A stretch of DNA of 64,000 bases from Zingiber officinale (lineage: Eukaryota > Streptophyta > Magnoliopsida > Zingiberales > Zingiberaceae): contig NC_055996.1 in the NCBI RefSeq assembly GCF_018446385.1, forward strand, positions 131,426,532 through 131,490,531. Direction: 5' to 3'. This document shows positions 37,021 to 49,895 of this stretch, piece after piece; the first letter of the stretch is position 1; the number at the start of each line of letters is the position of its first letter. The translations under genes were made by a program, and so were the position numbers. The notes under the pieces were generated by a model. The model did no database searches. It worked only from the letters and a program-made list of their open reading frames with translations, and was not told the DNA's origin.

Positions 37021-38974
37021 TGTTGGTGCAACCTTAGGTCAAGGTTGACCTGGTTGACCCGACTCGAGTTGACGTGACTCGAGTTGTATTTTGATGTTTG
37101 ACTTGGGAAGATTGTCGGTGCAACCTTAGGTCAAGGTTGACCTAGTTGTGTTGCATGTTGATGTTTGACACTCGTGAGAGAGTTCTATTCTTGATGTGGG
37201 ACAAGAATAGATGTTTGGGAGATTATTGGTGCAACCGTAGGTCAAGGTTGACCTGGTTGACCTGATTCGGGAAAAGTCCAAGTATAAAGACTTGGCACGG
37301 AAAAGTCCAAGCAGGGAGCTTGGCACTGGAAAAGTCCAAGTATGGAGACTTGGCACGGAAAAGTCCAAGCAGGGAGCTTGGCACGTGAAAAGTCCAAGTA
37401 TGGAGACTTGGCACGGGGAAAGTCCAAACAGGGAGTTTGGCACGGGGAAAAATCCTAGTGAGTGAAGCTAGGTGAAGGTGAAAGTCCTGGTGAGTGAAGC
37501 CAGGCATTCGGGAAAATCCTGGTGAGTGAAGCCAGGTGAAAATCCTAGTGAGTGAAGCTAGGTGAATGAGAAAGTCCTAACTGGGATGTTAGGCAGTGTG
37601 GAAAGTCCTGGTGAGTGAAGCCAGGCAGTGGGAAAGTCCTGGTGAGTGAAGCCAGGCAGTGAGAAAGTCCTAACTGGATGTTAGGCGGTGTGGAAATCCG
37701 GTGAGTGAAGCGGTGAAAGTCCGTGAGTGAAGCTGTGCAAGGAAAATCCAGATGGATCGGGGATGATCGGACTTGGTGTTGGAAAGTCCAAGTAGGTCAA
37801 AGGATTGACGGACACTTGGGGGAGTTCTAGCAGTCAAGGGAGTGACCGATGCTAGGGATGAAGTACCAATAGGTCAAGGTTGACCGGATATTGGTTTGAA
37901 GTCTTGGGACTTGGTTTGGGCAAAAACAAGCTCGGATCGGTCACCGACCGATCCAATGACTGTTACTGATCGGTCTCGTGATCGATCGGTGACCACACAG
38001 AAAGTCTCTGTGTGGTGACCGATCGATACCGAAGCTCTGTTGATCGATCGGTGACCGATCAGATTAGTTCCCGATCGGTCCGTCGGTGACCGATCAGTAC
38101 GAGTTCGGAGGAAAGCTGATCGGTCTACGGACCGATCAGGAGGTTCCCTGATCGGTCTGTGGACCGATCAGGAGCTTCCCTGATCGGTCTGTGGACCGAT
38201 CAGGAGCTTCCCTGATCGGTCTGTGGACCGATCAGGAGCTTCCCTGATCGGTCCATGGACCGATCAGAGACGGAACAGAAGCAAAGTTAGGGAATGGATC
38301 GGTCTGTGGACCGATCCACATGGAGCCTGATCGGTCCATAGACCGATCCAGGCACTAGCCGTTGCGACGCAACGGCTAGATTTCTTCTGTGTTTTCTTCG
38401 CTTTCTTCGCAGGTTATAAAAGGAGGGCTGCTGCTGCGAGCCTCTCTCTTCTTCTTCTTCCTCCTTCCTGTTGCTAAGTGCTGCTGTGCTTGAGCTTTGT
38501 TGAGCTCGTCCAAAGCTTCGCGTGAGCTTCCCCGACTGGAACAGCTGCTGCTGTTAGAGTTTTTGAAGCTGCTGCTTCATCCGGACTCCAGTCGACGAGA
38601 AAGCAAGATTGGTAGAGTGCTTGAGTATTCTTATTGTATTTCTTGCTTATTCTTTGTACTTGTACTTTTTGTTTGCTGTTGCAAACGTTTGTGGCGAGGT
38701 TTCTCCACCCACAAGGAGTATATTGTATTAGCCGGTTCTCCGGGGACTCATCCACCGACGGATTGACTGGACTCGTCCACCTTACGGACACGCCGAGGAG
38801 TAGGAGCCCTAATCTCCGAACCTCGTTACATCCTTGCGTTGAGGTTTGATTTCTTCTCCTGTTTTCGTTTCTATTTGTATTTCCGCTGCACTAACCTAAT
38901 CGTAGGAAGAAACGAGTAATTTGGGGTCGGCTATTCACACCCCCCTCTCTAGCCGCGTACGAAGGATCCTAACA
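37021..38974 (+). repeat. 3' LTR of element A
   Basis: Matches 31745-33629. It contains at least four near-identical 32-bp palindrome units at 38115-38260. Confidence 0.95.
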
Positions 38975-38985
38975 GAAAGTGCCTT

Positions 38986-41113
38986 CAATGACTATGGAAG
39001 GTGCCTTCCAAGCCCTTTATAAGGATGCTCGCCCAAAGCTTCATACACAACACATATACGAGCTTCTACGCATCTAAACGGCTTTCCGACTGCTCCAGAC
39101 TCCTGCTGCTGCCTTGCTACGACTCTACTACACTCTACTGTCATCGAAAAGCTGACCAAACACTGAGCGCAAACCGACCAACTTCAGATATAGTTTGGTA
39201 ACATTTGTTAATTGCACTTAAATTCTATAAACGGAAAGTGTAGTCTGTTACACTTCTCTGATCTCCTTTCTGTACTCGATTTCCTCTTCCAGAGGTACCG
39301 AAAGAGACTTTTAGTGGATTACCCATCGATAGGTCCGTGGGATCTGGGTCTTGGAGTAGGAGTCGTCGAAGGTTTTGAACCAAATAAATCACTTGTGTTC
39401 TCTTTGTGACTTTCCATTTTCTTATGTCTTTTTCCGCTGCGCATACTTGTTTCTTTTAAAAAGATAAAACAAGATTATTGAAAATCACGTGATTCACCCC
39501 CCCTCCTCCTTCTCACGTGTGACTCGATCCAACAAGTGGTATCAGAGCTGGTACCACTCTGAATTGGTGCAACCACCCGTCAAGAAAATGGAGGGGTCCT
39601 CTTTTTGAAAGAAAAATTATATATCGTTTTTGAAAAATTACTACACTCACACCTTTTATTTTTTCCCTCCAATTTTTTTTGAAAAATTTACTTTCATTTT
39701 TTCACTATTAGTTAGAATTGGTGAAATAACCCTTTCAACAAAATCTATCATAATATTTTTATTATTTTTTTATTATTTTTTTATTTTTTTAAAATTGGTA
39801 AAACACCTTTATTTTCTATCTCTCACACTACTTATCCCAAGACAAGTTTTGGAAATTGCTTCTCATCTATAATTTTTGCCAGTATACCAATGTCTCATCA
39901 AGAAAGATGGAGCATCCACGAATCACCACCATATGAGATGTACAAGATACAAGAATTCAATCTGTGGAGGATGCAGATAGAAAATTTCATCCTTATGAAC
40001 AACTTCGATGGTGGCATGACACTGAGGCGATCAACCAAAAACACAGTATACCAATGACTATGGAAGGTGCCTTCCAAGCCCTTTATAAGGATGCTCGCCC
40101 AAAGCTTCATACACAACACATATACGAGCTTCTACGCATCTAAACGGCTTTCCGACTGCTCCAGACTCCTGCTGCTGCCTTGCTACGACTCTACTACACT
40201 CTACTGTCATCGAAAAGCTGACCAAACACTGAGCGCAAACCGACCAACTTCAGATATAGTTTGGTAACATTTGTTAATTGCACTTAAATTCTATAAACGG
40301 AAAGTGTAGTCTGTTACACTTCTCTGATCTCCTTTCTGTACTCGATTTCCTCTTCCAGAGGTACCGAAAGAGACTTTTAGTGGATTACCCATCGATAGGT
40401 CCGTGGGATCTGGGTCTTGGAGTAGGAGTCGTCGAAGGTTTTGAACCAAATAAATCACTTGTGTTCTCTTTGTGACTTTCCATTTTCTTATGTCTTTTTC
40501 CGCTGCGCATACTTGTTTCTTTTAAAAAGATAAAACAAGATTATTGAAAACCACGTGATTCACCCCCCCTCCTCCTTCTCACGTGTGACTCGATCCAACA
40601 AGTGGTATCAGAGCTGGTACCACTCTGAATTGGTGCAACCACCCGTCAAGAAAATGGAGGGGTCCTCTTTTTGAAAGAAAAATTATATATCATTTTTGAA
40701 AAATTACTACACTCACGCCTTATATTTTTTCACTCCAATTTTTTTTGAAAAATTTACTTTCATTTTTTCACTATTAGTTAGAATTGGTGAAATAACCCTT
40801 TCAACAAAATCTATCATAATATTTTTATTATTTTTTTATTATTTTATTATTTTTTTAAAATTGGTAAAACACCTTTATTTTCTATCTCTCACACTACTTA
40901 TCCCAAGACAAAGTTTTGGAAATTGCTTCTCATCTATAATTTTTGCCAGTATACCAATGTCTCATCAAGAAAGATGGAGTATCCACGAATCACCACCATA
41001 TGAGATGTACAAGATACAAGAATTCAATCTGTGGAGGATGCAGATAGAAAATTTCATCCTTATGAACAACTTCGATGGCGGCATGACATTGAGGCGATCA
41101 ACCAAAAACACAG
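38986..41113 (+). repeat. Tandem duplication of about 1066 bp inside element B
   Basis: Unit 1 is 38986-40046 and unit 2 is 40052-41113, nearly identical, with TATAC between them. Each unit holds the right part of the 5' LTR, the primer site (39537 and about 40603) and the first part of gag. The join shares AGTATACCAATG with a site at about 39878 inside the unit. Confidence 0.93.
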
Positions 41114-41430
41114 AAGCAAACCAAAAGGTAATCAAATTAATTTCAGACTTATTACCTAACAAAATTACAAGTAGGATAGGAAAGGTTAAAGATGCCCATG
41201 AGTTTTGGACCCGCCTGACCAAGCTTCATGAGGAGCCAATAAAGGTAGAGGAGCAAATCAAAAGTGAATCTAGACTCGAATCAAATCCAACGGAGAAACC
41301 TACTAAATTAGGGGATGCGCTTAAGGTTAGTATAATTTACCAAAATATCTCTATCAGTAGTAGTTTAAATAATCTATATAATAAGTTAGTGAAATACGAA
41401 ATTATCCCAAATATGTCCATGATAGTCTAG
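40957..41430 (+). pseudogene. gag remnant of element B (fossil)
   Basis: Reads MSHQERWSIHESPPYEMYKI and then FNLWRMQIENFILMNN, and later KDAHEFWTRLTKLHEE, the start of a SIRE-like gag with its capsid helix. No zinc knuckle or pol part was found further on. A second partial copy lies in the first duplication unit (from about 39891). Confidence 0.75.
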
Positions 41431-44400
41431 ATTCTAATCAAATCAATAAAGATTTTGATCAAATTAACATTAACCTTGACTTGGTCAAACAACATGGACC
41501 AAATCAATTCAAGTAAACTAATTAATTCAAATATTAAGGTAAATTCAAAACTTAAAAAATAAAGAGATTAGATAAAATTAATAAATATCTTAATAAAATA
41601 TTTGACAATCTAGATAATATCAACCTAGAAAATCCTATCCAAAACTAAAATAATTTAATTGACAAAAAATTAAATCTTAAAAATAAGAATATAGATCAAA
41701 CTAATCTAATAAATTCAAACTTAAAAGACAAAGAAAATATAAGAATAAAATCAACCACTTTGATAGAATCAAAATCAAATTTAACAAATTCAAAATTAAA
41801 TATTAAAAATAACATCCTAAACAAAGATAATCTACCAAATTCAAAATTAATAATTAATAAAAACTTAAGCATTAAAAATAATCTCTTAAAGAAAGATAAT
41901 TCAAGTAACTTAATAAAATTAAAATTGAAAGAAAATTTAAATATTAAGTACACTCCACAATTTAACCAATTTAATTAATTCAAAAGTAAAAATATAAATT
42001 CAACCTAAACTATAATTAATTAAATGTTAACTAAAACTTAATTAAATTAAACTTAAAGAAAGGGTTCCTAAGCTTGTCTAACTAAGCAAGAAGAACCAAA
42101 CCAAATCCAAATAAAATTAAAAATTCAATAATTCAGGGGAAACTTCAAATTAGCTAGCACCCCCAAAATAATAGTCTACCCACTTGGATAATTAGGATTA
42201 GTCAGAAAGGGACAAAAGTTTAACTTGATTAACCATAATAGTGAAGTTTTGGATGATAGTAGGTTAGGGAAACTCTATCTATGCATGTCTAGGAAGATAT
42301 AACTTCACCATGGTGCATTTGGCTTAGTTGAAGCTACCTCTTATGAATCCTAACTTGTTGGACCAGAGTTTTGTTATTAAGTTCAGTGGATAGGACTATT
42401 TGGAAAACCTCGAAGACATAGTTACTCTAATGATGTCCAGGTGACTCACCATAGCCCAATAGTTTATTCGAAAAATGTCTATTTATTGAACTCAAAACTA
42501 AATTTGAATCTAACACAATGTTAAACTCAACCCTAAAATTCAACCTAAACTCATCTCACAAAATTATAGGATACCATGATTGAAAATAAGATTGGTGAGA
42601 TGACTAAGAATCATAAAATTAAATCAAATTAAATTTAAACTAAATAAAATTAAATAAACTTAATTTAAATTAAATTAAATTAAGCTAAATTTAAAAAAAT
42701 AAATTAAATTAAATTAAATTTAAAATAAACTAAATTTAATTTAAATTAAATTAAATTATATCAAATCAAATTTAAATTAAATAAAATCAAATTAAATCAA
42801 ATGTAAATTAAATTAAATTACAATAAATTAAAATTAAAATTAAAATTAAATTTAAATTAAATTAAATTAAATTTAAATTAAATTCAATTCAATACCAATA
42901 TTAATTTAACACCAAAATCAAAATTGAATTAAACATATTTTAATTAACGTATCATATATAAATTATTTTTAAAAAATTATTATTGTAAAAATATTTTGAA
43001 TTTTTTTAAAAAAAATTCTTTTATAAATCTTTTTAAAAAATATTTTAAAAATTCTTTTAATTTTTTTTTTTTAAAAAACCTTCAAAAAATAATTTTAAAA
43101 ATTATTTTTAAAATTCTTTAAAAAATATTTTAATTCTTTTATAAACCCTTAAAAAAACTTAACTTAAAACTTAAATTTTCATTTACAAACGATCAAAATT
43201 CAATTAACTTAAACTTTAAACTCAATTAAGCAATTAATAAGCAAATAGTTAAAATTTAATTATTTAGACTAACCTTTTTTAAGATTTAACTTAACTTGTT
43301 TAGAACCCTAATTTAATCAAATTAAAATAAAATTTACTCTAATGCACTTTAAATCAAACTTGAATTTACAAGTTAATTAATGCTTAACCTTTATTTAACT
43401 TAATCAACTTTAATTTCAATGTTAATATAAAATATTAACTTTTATTTAATTAATTCATAATTTATATTAATCAAAGATGGACTCAAATTAAACCTTAACT
43501 GGTTTACTAATTTTAATAAATTTAACTCTGAATTAATTCAAACTTACAACTTAGTTAATCCTAACTTAACTTTAATAAAAATAAATTTTAAGTTAAACCT
43601 AATTAAAACTAATACTTTCATTCATTAATCAATTAACTCAATTCATTAATATGAAATGTAAGTTGTTTAAATCAAATAAGTAGTAAATTATTGAATTGAG
43701 TCAAGTAAAAGTTAATCAAATCATTGATAATGATTAACTATTATTGAATTAATAACAAATTCTTTCATTTAACCTAAAACTTAATTTTAACTTAATACAC
43801 CAAAATCTATGGTTATTTTTTTTAAAGATTAACTAACTTACATGAACAATCATAATAAGGTGTAAATAATATATTTGATGAACATTTGTGTTACAAATAG
43901 TAAGTTCCTTAAACACTAAGATAGAAATCCTTGTTGCTAACAAAGATAACTAGAAGGTGCTAGGTTAAGGGGAAGCAAGGGCCTTGAAAGTGTGTTCAAT
44001 TTAATATGTCCAAACCCTAGTACAATTTAAGGAGTAGTGTTAATTTAAGGGGAAGAAAAGGTTCAATTATTTTGAAAATATGTTGAAACATTGATGTGAA
44101 AAAATTAAAAAAAATTGCAAATTATGAAAAATTATTTGCTCTGAGAAAGTTTTTGAAAAATCAAATTATTTTTTTTTTAATTTCTTCCACTTTGAAAATC
44201 TTTCTTAAATCTTTTTTTGTAAAATTACCTTGAATTTCTTTTCAAACTTACATTGAAAGTCTTTCTTAGAAAATTTTCTTCAAAATTATTTTTACAAAAT
44301 ATTTTTAATTTATTCTAAAATACATTTTGACAATATTTTCAAAATTAATTTACTAAATTTCTTTAACACATCGATTTGAAAAAACTCTTCTAAAATTTGC

Positions 44401-45052
44401 CTAAAAATATATAAGATGCTTTGTTGAATCTTGTTTGAAAAATATGAAATATTTCAAAACTAATTTTATTCTCTTTGAAAATGTTTTTCAAAATTATTGC
44501 AAACTTTCAAAATTTGAAAATCTAAAGAGACTAAACTTTTTAAAAATTACAAAATTACTTTGAAAATAGATAACTTTGAAAGTGTTTTTGAAAACTACTT
44601 TAAACCAACTTTGAAAGATATTTTTTACCACCTTGGAAAGCTTTCATTCTTGCAAAACTTATTTTCAATTTTCCTTAAAACTTATCATGTTTAAAGCATC
44701 TTAAAAGTATTTTCTAAGTTCAAATTCCTTCCTAAAGTATTTTGACCAAGTTAATATTATAATATTCTTTAAACTCCTCTGATAATCCTGAAATTTCTTT
44801 GTTGCCAAATATTCATTATCTTTTTACTTAGCAGTTATTTATTCATGATTTTTGAAGAATGTCAAAGGGGGAGCGTCAGGGTTTAAGTTAGAAAATAAAG
44901 AAAAATTAAAAACAACTTAACCCTAAAAATGATCAAGAGAACAAAACCAATTGTCTCAATTCTTGTTTCTGTTAAAATCATTTATTGTACTTGCTTTACA
45001 TTTTTTTTTCCTGACTTAATTCAGGTTGTCATTGCATCAAAAAAGGAGAGAT
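41431..45052. other. A/T-rich interior of element B
   Basis: Long A-rich stretches with AAATTAAATTAAA-type low complexity (most regular at 42600-42900) and T-rich runs after 42950. No pol coding was seen. The AAAAAAGGAGAGAT tract at the right end is the polypurine tract for the 3' LTR. Confidence 0.7.
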
Positions 45053-46282
45053 TATTGGTGTAGTTTGCACTAATGGTCTATTTAAGGTTTTGATGAATGA
45101 CAAAGTAAGTTAAGTTAGGTATTGTTGTGATCTAATCACTTTACTAAGTGTGCAGGAGTTAACCAGATAGGTCAACGGGCCGACCAGATATCTGGTGCGA
45201 AATCTAGATAGGTCAACAGGCCGACCGGATATCTGGCAAGAAGTCCAGATAGGTCGACGGATCGACCAGATATCTGGTAAGATGTCCATATAGGTCGACG
45301 GACTGACCGGATATCTGACAAGAAGTTCAGTTGGGTCTGCAAACCAAACAACTGACAAACGGGTAAGTAAAGGTAAGTAACTAGAAGAGAGTGACTAAGT
45401 GAGAACGCGTCTCGATTGAAGGGACAATAGGTGTCAATCCAGGTTAGGTCAATTTCGGATCTCTAATTTGAGACCTTGACTAGTTCCGGATTCTGGGAGG
45501 ACAAGAATTAATTAATACTCATTATTATAACTTTACTAACTTTGTTTTGTAGGGTAGATGTTTCAGTTTTGGACTAACATCTTTTTACAGGACAAAAGAG
45601 AAAAAAACCTTCGGATAAACAGTACTCAAAGGCGCCTTCAAAGACTTTGGAAGGAGCCTTCCGCAGTATGAACTTTAGACGTCATCACGGATAAGAGCCA
45701 GGATAATCCGGATCAGACTTCTCGAGTTGAAGGTGCCTTCAATGACTATGGAAGGCGCCTTCCAAGCCCTTTATAAGGATGCTCGCCCAAAGATTCATAT
45801 ACAACACATATACGAGCTTCTACGCATCCAAACTGCTTTCCGACTGCTCCAGGCTCCTGCTGCTACCCTGCTACGACTCTACTACACTCTACTGTCACGA
45901 GAAGCCGACCAAACACTCAGTGCAAACCGACCAACTTCAGATATAGTTTGGTAACATTTGTTAATTGCACTTAAATTTTGCAAACGAAAAGTATAGTCTG
46001 TTACACTTCTTCGATCTCCTTTCTGTACTCGATTTCCTCTTCCAGAGGTACCAGAATAGACTACTTTTAGTGGATTACCCATCGATAGGTCTGCGGGACC
46101 TGGGTCATGGAGTAGAAGTCATCGAAGGTTCCAAACCAAGTAAACTGCTTGTGTTCTCTTTGTGACTTTCCGTTTTCTAATTTCTTTTCCCGCTGCACGT
46201 ACTTCTTTCTTTTAAAATGATAAAACAAGATTTTTGAAAACCACGTGATTCACCCCCCTCTCACGTGTAACTCGATCCAACA
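45053..46282 (+). repeat. 3' LTR of element B
   Basis: Starts TATTGGTGTAGTTTGCAC and ends CTCGATCCAACA, matching 31006-31739 plus 38980-39534. It shows the uninterrupted form of the LTR at the place where element A is inserted (AGTTGAAGGTGCC). Confidence 0.92.
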
Positions 46283-46287
46283 TTAAG

Positions 46288-47683
46288 TTGATTTTAAGTT
46301 TGAGAATATTATTCCTGACTTTGAGAAATATTTAAATTTAAAATTTAAGAGTGAACATTTAATTTATAAATTTTAAAAAAATATTCAAGATTAAATATTT
46401 AAGTTTGAATTTTGAACAAATATTTATATCTGAATTTCAAAAATATTTAAGTTTGAATAATTAAATTTTAAAAAATTTAATTAAGATTTGAAAATAGTTA
46501 AGATTGAAAATTAATTAACATTTGAAAATAATTAAGATTTTGAAATTAAAATGTAATTTTTTTTTATGATTTGAAGATTAACATTTTAAAATAATTAAAA
46601 TTTTAAAATTTAAATTTAAAAATTAATTATGATTTAAAAATTAATATATATTTAAAAATAATTAAGAGTTTGAAAATAAAATTTGAAAATTAATAATGAT
46701 TTGAAAATAATTAAGATTTTAAAATTAAAATTTGAAAATTAATTAAAATTTGGTTTAAGTTTGATTAAGTTTAGGTTAAGTTTGATTAAGTTTATTTTAA
46801 ACCTAAATCCATTTCACCCTTTTTCTAGATTTTCAATCAGGGAACCTTATCTGTTTTGTAAGATGATTAATTTTATCTTCAATTTAGATTCAAATCTAAG
46901 GATTGATTTACACATCAGTTTGATTAAGGTTTAATAGTTAGTTAACTAAACATTCATTTTAATAATTGACTTCCAGGATATGGCGAGGTACTAGGCCTTC
47001 TTGGATATTGGAACAACAATCACTTCTATAAAAAGCCTTTTAAAGAAATTAAATATTAACTTTCTTTCTGAAAATTCTTGGTCTAACTGAACAAGTATCG
47101 ATCAAGTCTAAGTCCTTATCTATCTTAATCTAAGCATGTATAAGGAAAAGGCAGTAAATCAAGCCTGAATTAGATTTATCTAATAATAAAGATGGTCTTT
47201 CTATTGGCCCCCCTGAATCATAGTCTCGATAAGTTCTATCAAGATAGTGGATTTGATCATTGGGAATCCAATCTTGATCAAGTTCAACTTGATTATCTAG
47301 ATTAGACTTGGGGGCCATGCTTGGACTAGGTTTTTAGTTGATTGATTCACTAAAGACAAGTAAGATTTGAATTGATGTCTAGCCTTGTACCTAAGTCCGG
47401 TTCGGTTGTATACGACCCTTTATTTTCTAAAAATCATATCAAGGTTCTTGGAATCCAAGGTGAACCGTTCCAACGTGTCCTTAAGTCCTTTGACTTAAGT
47501 TTTCAGATTGAAATTTTCTTCCTCAAGTTGTTGGACTTGGTCGAATTTTCACTTTGAACTGGCTCAGTCAAAGGACTTGTGTTAGTCTTCCCCTTAAGAG
47601 ATTTGTCTAGACCCGGATATTGGACTTAGATAATTTTCATGATAAGTAAGAAATTAAATTATGAGATATAATTAAAGAATTAC
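46288..47683. other. Interior of element C right of element B
   Basis: A/T-rich noncoding sequence with AATTAAGATTTGAAAATTAA-like repeats (46440-46760), then less repetitive DNA. No coding sequence was recognised. Confidence 0.55.
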
Positions 47684-48411
47684 TTACAGTGGATTTAGAA
47701 TCTTCTGAGCCGGATACAGATATGTGGTTTGCTCGGACTCAGCTTCTGATTCTGTCTCATACTTCGATTCAGTCTCGGTAACATGGGCATGTACGGGTAG
47801 TGCAAGGAAACTTGCTTGAGTTTGTTCTTTTTCGTCCGACTCTTCCGATGACTCAGACCACGTTGCCTTCAATGCCTTCCTTCTTCCTTGCTTCTGGTTT
47901 GGACATTTGGGCATGTAGTGTCTCTTCTTGTTGCAGCCGTAGCAGGTAATTCCAATCTTAGCCTTCATGTTTGATTGAGTCACCTAATTGATCTCTTGTC
48001 TGGTGAAGCCTTTCTTCTTCTTGTACAGTTTTTATACCAATTTCACGAGCTCGGTGGTGATTTCATTGTTGTCTTCTGAGTTCGATTCATCTTCGGACTC
48101 AGGTTCGGTGACGCTTGTTCCTAGACTCCTTGGTCTTGCTTGTACCTGCAACCAACGCAATACCTTTTTCGGTTGGAAGTGCATTAGTCTATTTAGGCAA
48201 TTCAAATTCTAAAAATAGCTCATCTAGTCTAATTAAAGAAAGATCATTGGATACTTTATAAGCATCTACCATTGATGCCGACAAGGTATTCCTCGGAAAA
48301 GTATTTAATGCGTACCTGATGACACCACGATTCTCCACTTTTTGTCCGATCGCATAGAGGTCCTTCAGAAGATCTTGGATACAACGTGTAATTGGCTCAC
48401 CGACTCACTGA
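47684..48411 (-). pseudogene. gag remnant of element C (fossil)
   Basis: Minus-strand pieces of a SIRE-like gag: DDLYAIGQKVENRG and NTLSASMVDAYKVSNDLS (about 48200-48370), then a zinc knuckle CYGCNKKRHYMPKC and ALKATWSESSEESDE (within 47684-47983). Broken and cut off at its 5' end. Confidence 0.8.
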
Positions 48412-48905
48412 TGTGCATAAATCTTATAATCTTTTATGCATGTTTCGACGCACATTCACGTATTTTATTCATGATGGATTTATGCATTCTTACACTCTTT
48501 ATCATGTTTACAGCATAACTACTCTTCTATTTCAGAGATATGCTCTTTATGTGCATTTGTGTTCATAGGGATGACTTTTGGAGCAAAAGCGGTGATCGTC
48601 ATCGTATCAGAGAGCAAAGCAGAAGGCTAACCGACACTGGTCGTGTGGCCCTATACAGCCGTGCAACACATCCAAAGGAGAAGGAGAACATGGTCGTGTG
48701 ACCCTACATGACCGTGTGAATACTTGTGTGTGCAGTTGTCCAACCATGCCTCTTGGATGCATGCGTTGTCTAGAGGCCTAGTCGCTGAGACCTCCTGGTT
48801 AGGAGGTCGTCTGACCCAACTGACTGCTTGGTCTAGCGCGACTTCTTGCTTGGAGGCTTCATCGTGCAGTCACACAAGTGGTCAAGTGGCCGCATAAATT
48901 TATTT
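48412..48905 (+). mobile_element. LTR-like fragment, perhaps Athila/Gypsy
   Basis: Starts TGTGCATAAATC exactly where the gag of element C stops. It contains TGGTCGTGTGGCCCTA and TGGTCGTGTGACCCTACA, phrases common in Athila-type LTRs. The right end is not defined and no coding was seen. Confidence 0.35.
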
Positions 48906-49895
48906 TAATAAAAGGGTGTTTTTTTAAAAAAAAATTACCCCCTTTGAAAAAAATGAAACTTCATTGTCCTTTTTAAAAAATTCTGAAACTCTCCTTTGAA
49001 AGCATGCATTTACTTATTGTTAGCCTCTTAGTTTTTTAGAGAGAATAAAATGAGTAAAAAAGTAAGTTCCACTCAAGTTACATTAATACTATGTTTATTT
49101 TGGAAAGGGGAAAGTAAAATTAATGGAAAATTTCGGTAGTAAAAAAGTTTTCAAGTTTACTTCATTAAAAAATTTTAGAAAAAAAAAATACAATACATTA
49201 GTGGATAGTTTTTAAAGTCAAAATTAATCATCTCAAAATTAGACAGAAAATAATAGATGAAAAAAAAAGATATATATACTATTTTCATTTATAAAATTAT
49301 ACTATGTACCATAAAAATGATGCTTACATCCTTTTTAACTAACAAAATTGTACTATATATCCAAAATATGATGCATACATCTTTTTTTTAATTACAAAAA
49401 TTATACTACACGTATTCACCTTCTTCAATAAAGGTAAACAAATATTCAAAGAAAGAAATTTCTTTTCTTTTCTATTCTCTTTTCATGCCCCTAAATTTAT
49501 TTAATCTATCCATCATCTACTCCTTCAGTTAAATAGAGCTAAGAGTCATTATCAAAGTGAACGTGCAAATTTGGACAGATAAAAAAAATAAAAATATTAA
49601 AGAGAAAACCAATATCTCACGTAGTGAGAAATTTTTTTAAAAAAAATACATTTAAGATGATATAAATATAGATAATTAATAAATATTTATGTGAGATTAT
49701 TATAAATATGTAAATTAATTGAAAAAAAATAAAAAAATATATTAATTATTAATAATAATAAAATAAAAAATATTTAAATATGAATCATCGAGTCCAATAA
49801 CTGTTATTAAAGGATTAAACGATTCAGGTTGTTAACCTATTTAGTAGGATAAATATTTAAATTATTGTAAATGTTACATGCATGAATGCACTGGT
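48906..49895. other. AT-rich intergenic DNA
   Basis: Nothing recognised beyond A/T runs. Confidence 0.6.

Larger units (their letters stand above)
31740..38979 (+). mobile_element. Young non-autonomous SIRE-like element A with GAAAG duplications
   Basis: LTRs are 31745-33629 (1885 bp) and 37021-38974 (1954 bp), both TGTTGGTGCAACC...GATCCTAACA. GAAAG flanks both ends (31740-31744 and 38975-38979). A primer site follows at 33632 and a polypurine tract AAAAAGGGGGAGAT ends at 37020. The 3.4 kb interior has only gag-type coding, so it is non-autonomous and would depend on a related full element. The first 590 bases and the last 850 bases of the two LTRs appear identical, so the insertion is very recent. 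It lies within the 5' LTR of element B. The solo LTR at 19684-21100 is an older relative. Confidence 0.95.
31001..46287 (+). mobile_element. Non-autonomous SIRE-like copia element B with TTAAG duplications
   Basis: The 5' LTR starts at 31006 and the 3' LTR is 45053-46282; TTAAG flanks both ends (31001-31005 and 46283-46287). The 5' LTR is split by element A and resumes at 38980, ending at 39534. A primer site TGGTATCAGAGC follows at 39537. A gag start region is present, but no protease, integrase or RT was seen in the roughly 4 kb interior, which is extremely A/T-rich. Without the insert, element B is about 8.0 kb. LTR divergence by eye is of the order of 10%, so it is older than A. It also carries a tandem duplication of about 1066 bp. 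Confidence 0.9.
28567..48411 (-). mobile_element. Partial SIRE-like copia element C, outermost of the nest
   Basis: A minus-strand element interrupted by element B. Its 3' LTR is 28567-29853, preceded in element orientation by a purine-rich ATGAGAGAT tract. Its interior reappears right of B, where gag pieces lie at about 47684-48410. The gag text stops at about 48411, where unrelated LTR-like sequence begins, and no 5' LTR was found in the window, so the element is truncated as well as broken. It must be older than B, which sits inside it. Confidence 0.7.

Noticed and set aside
45727-46165. Open frames also seen at 39001-39409 and 40067-40475
   Set aside because: Chance frames in LTR copies and the internal duplication of element B.
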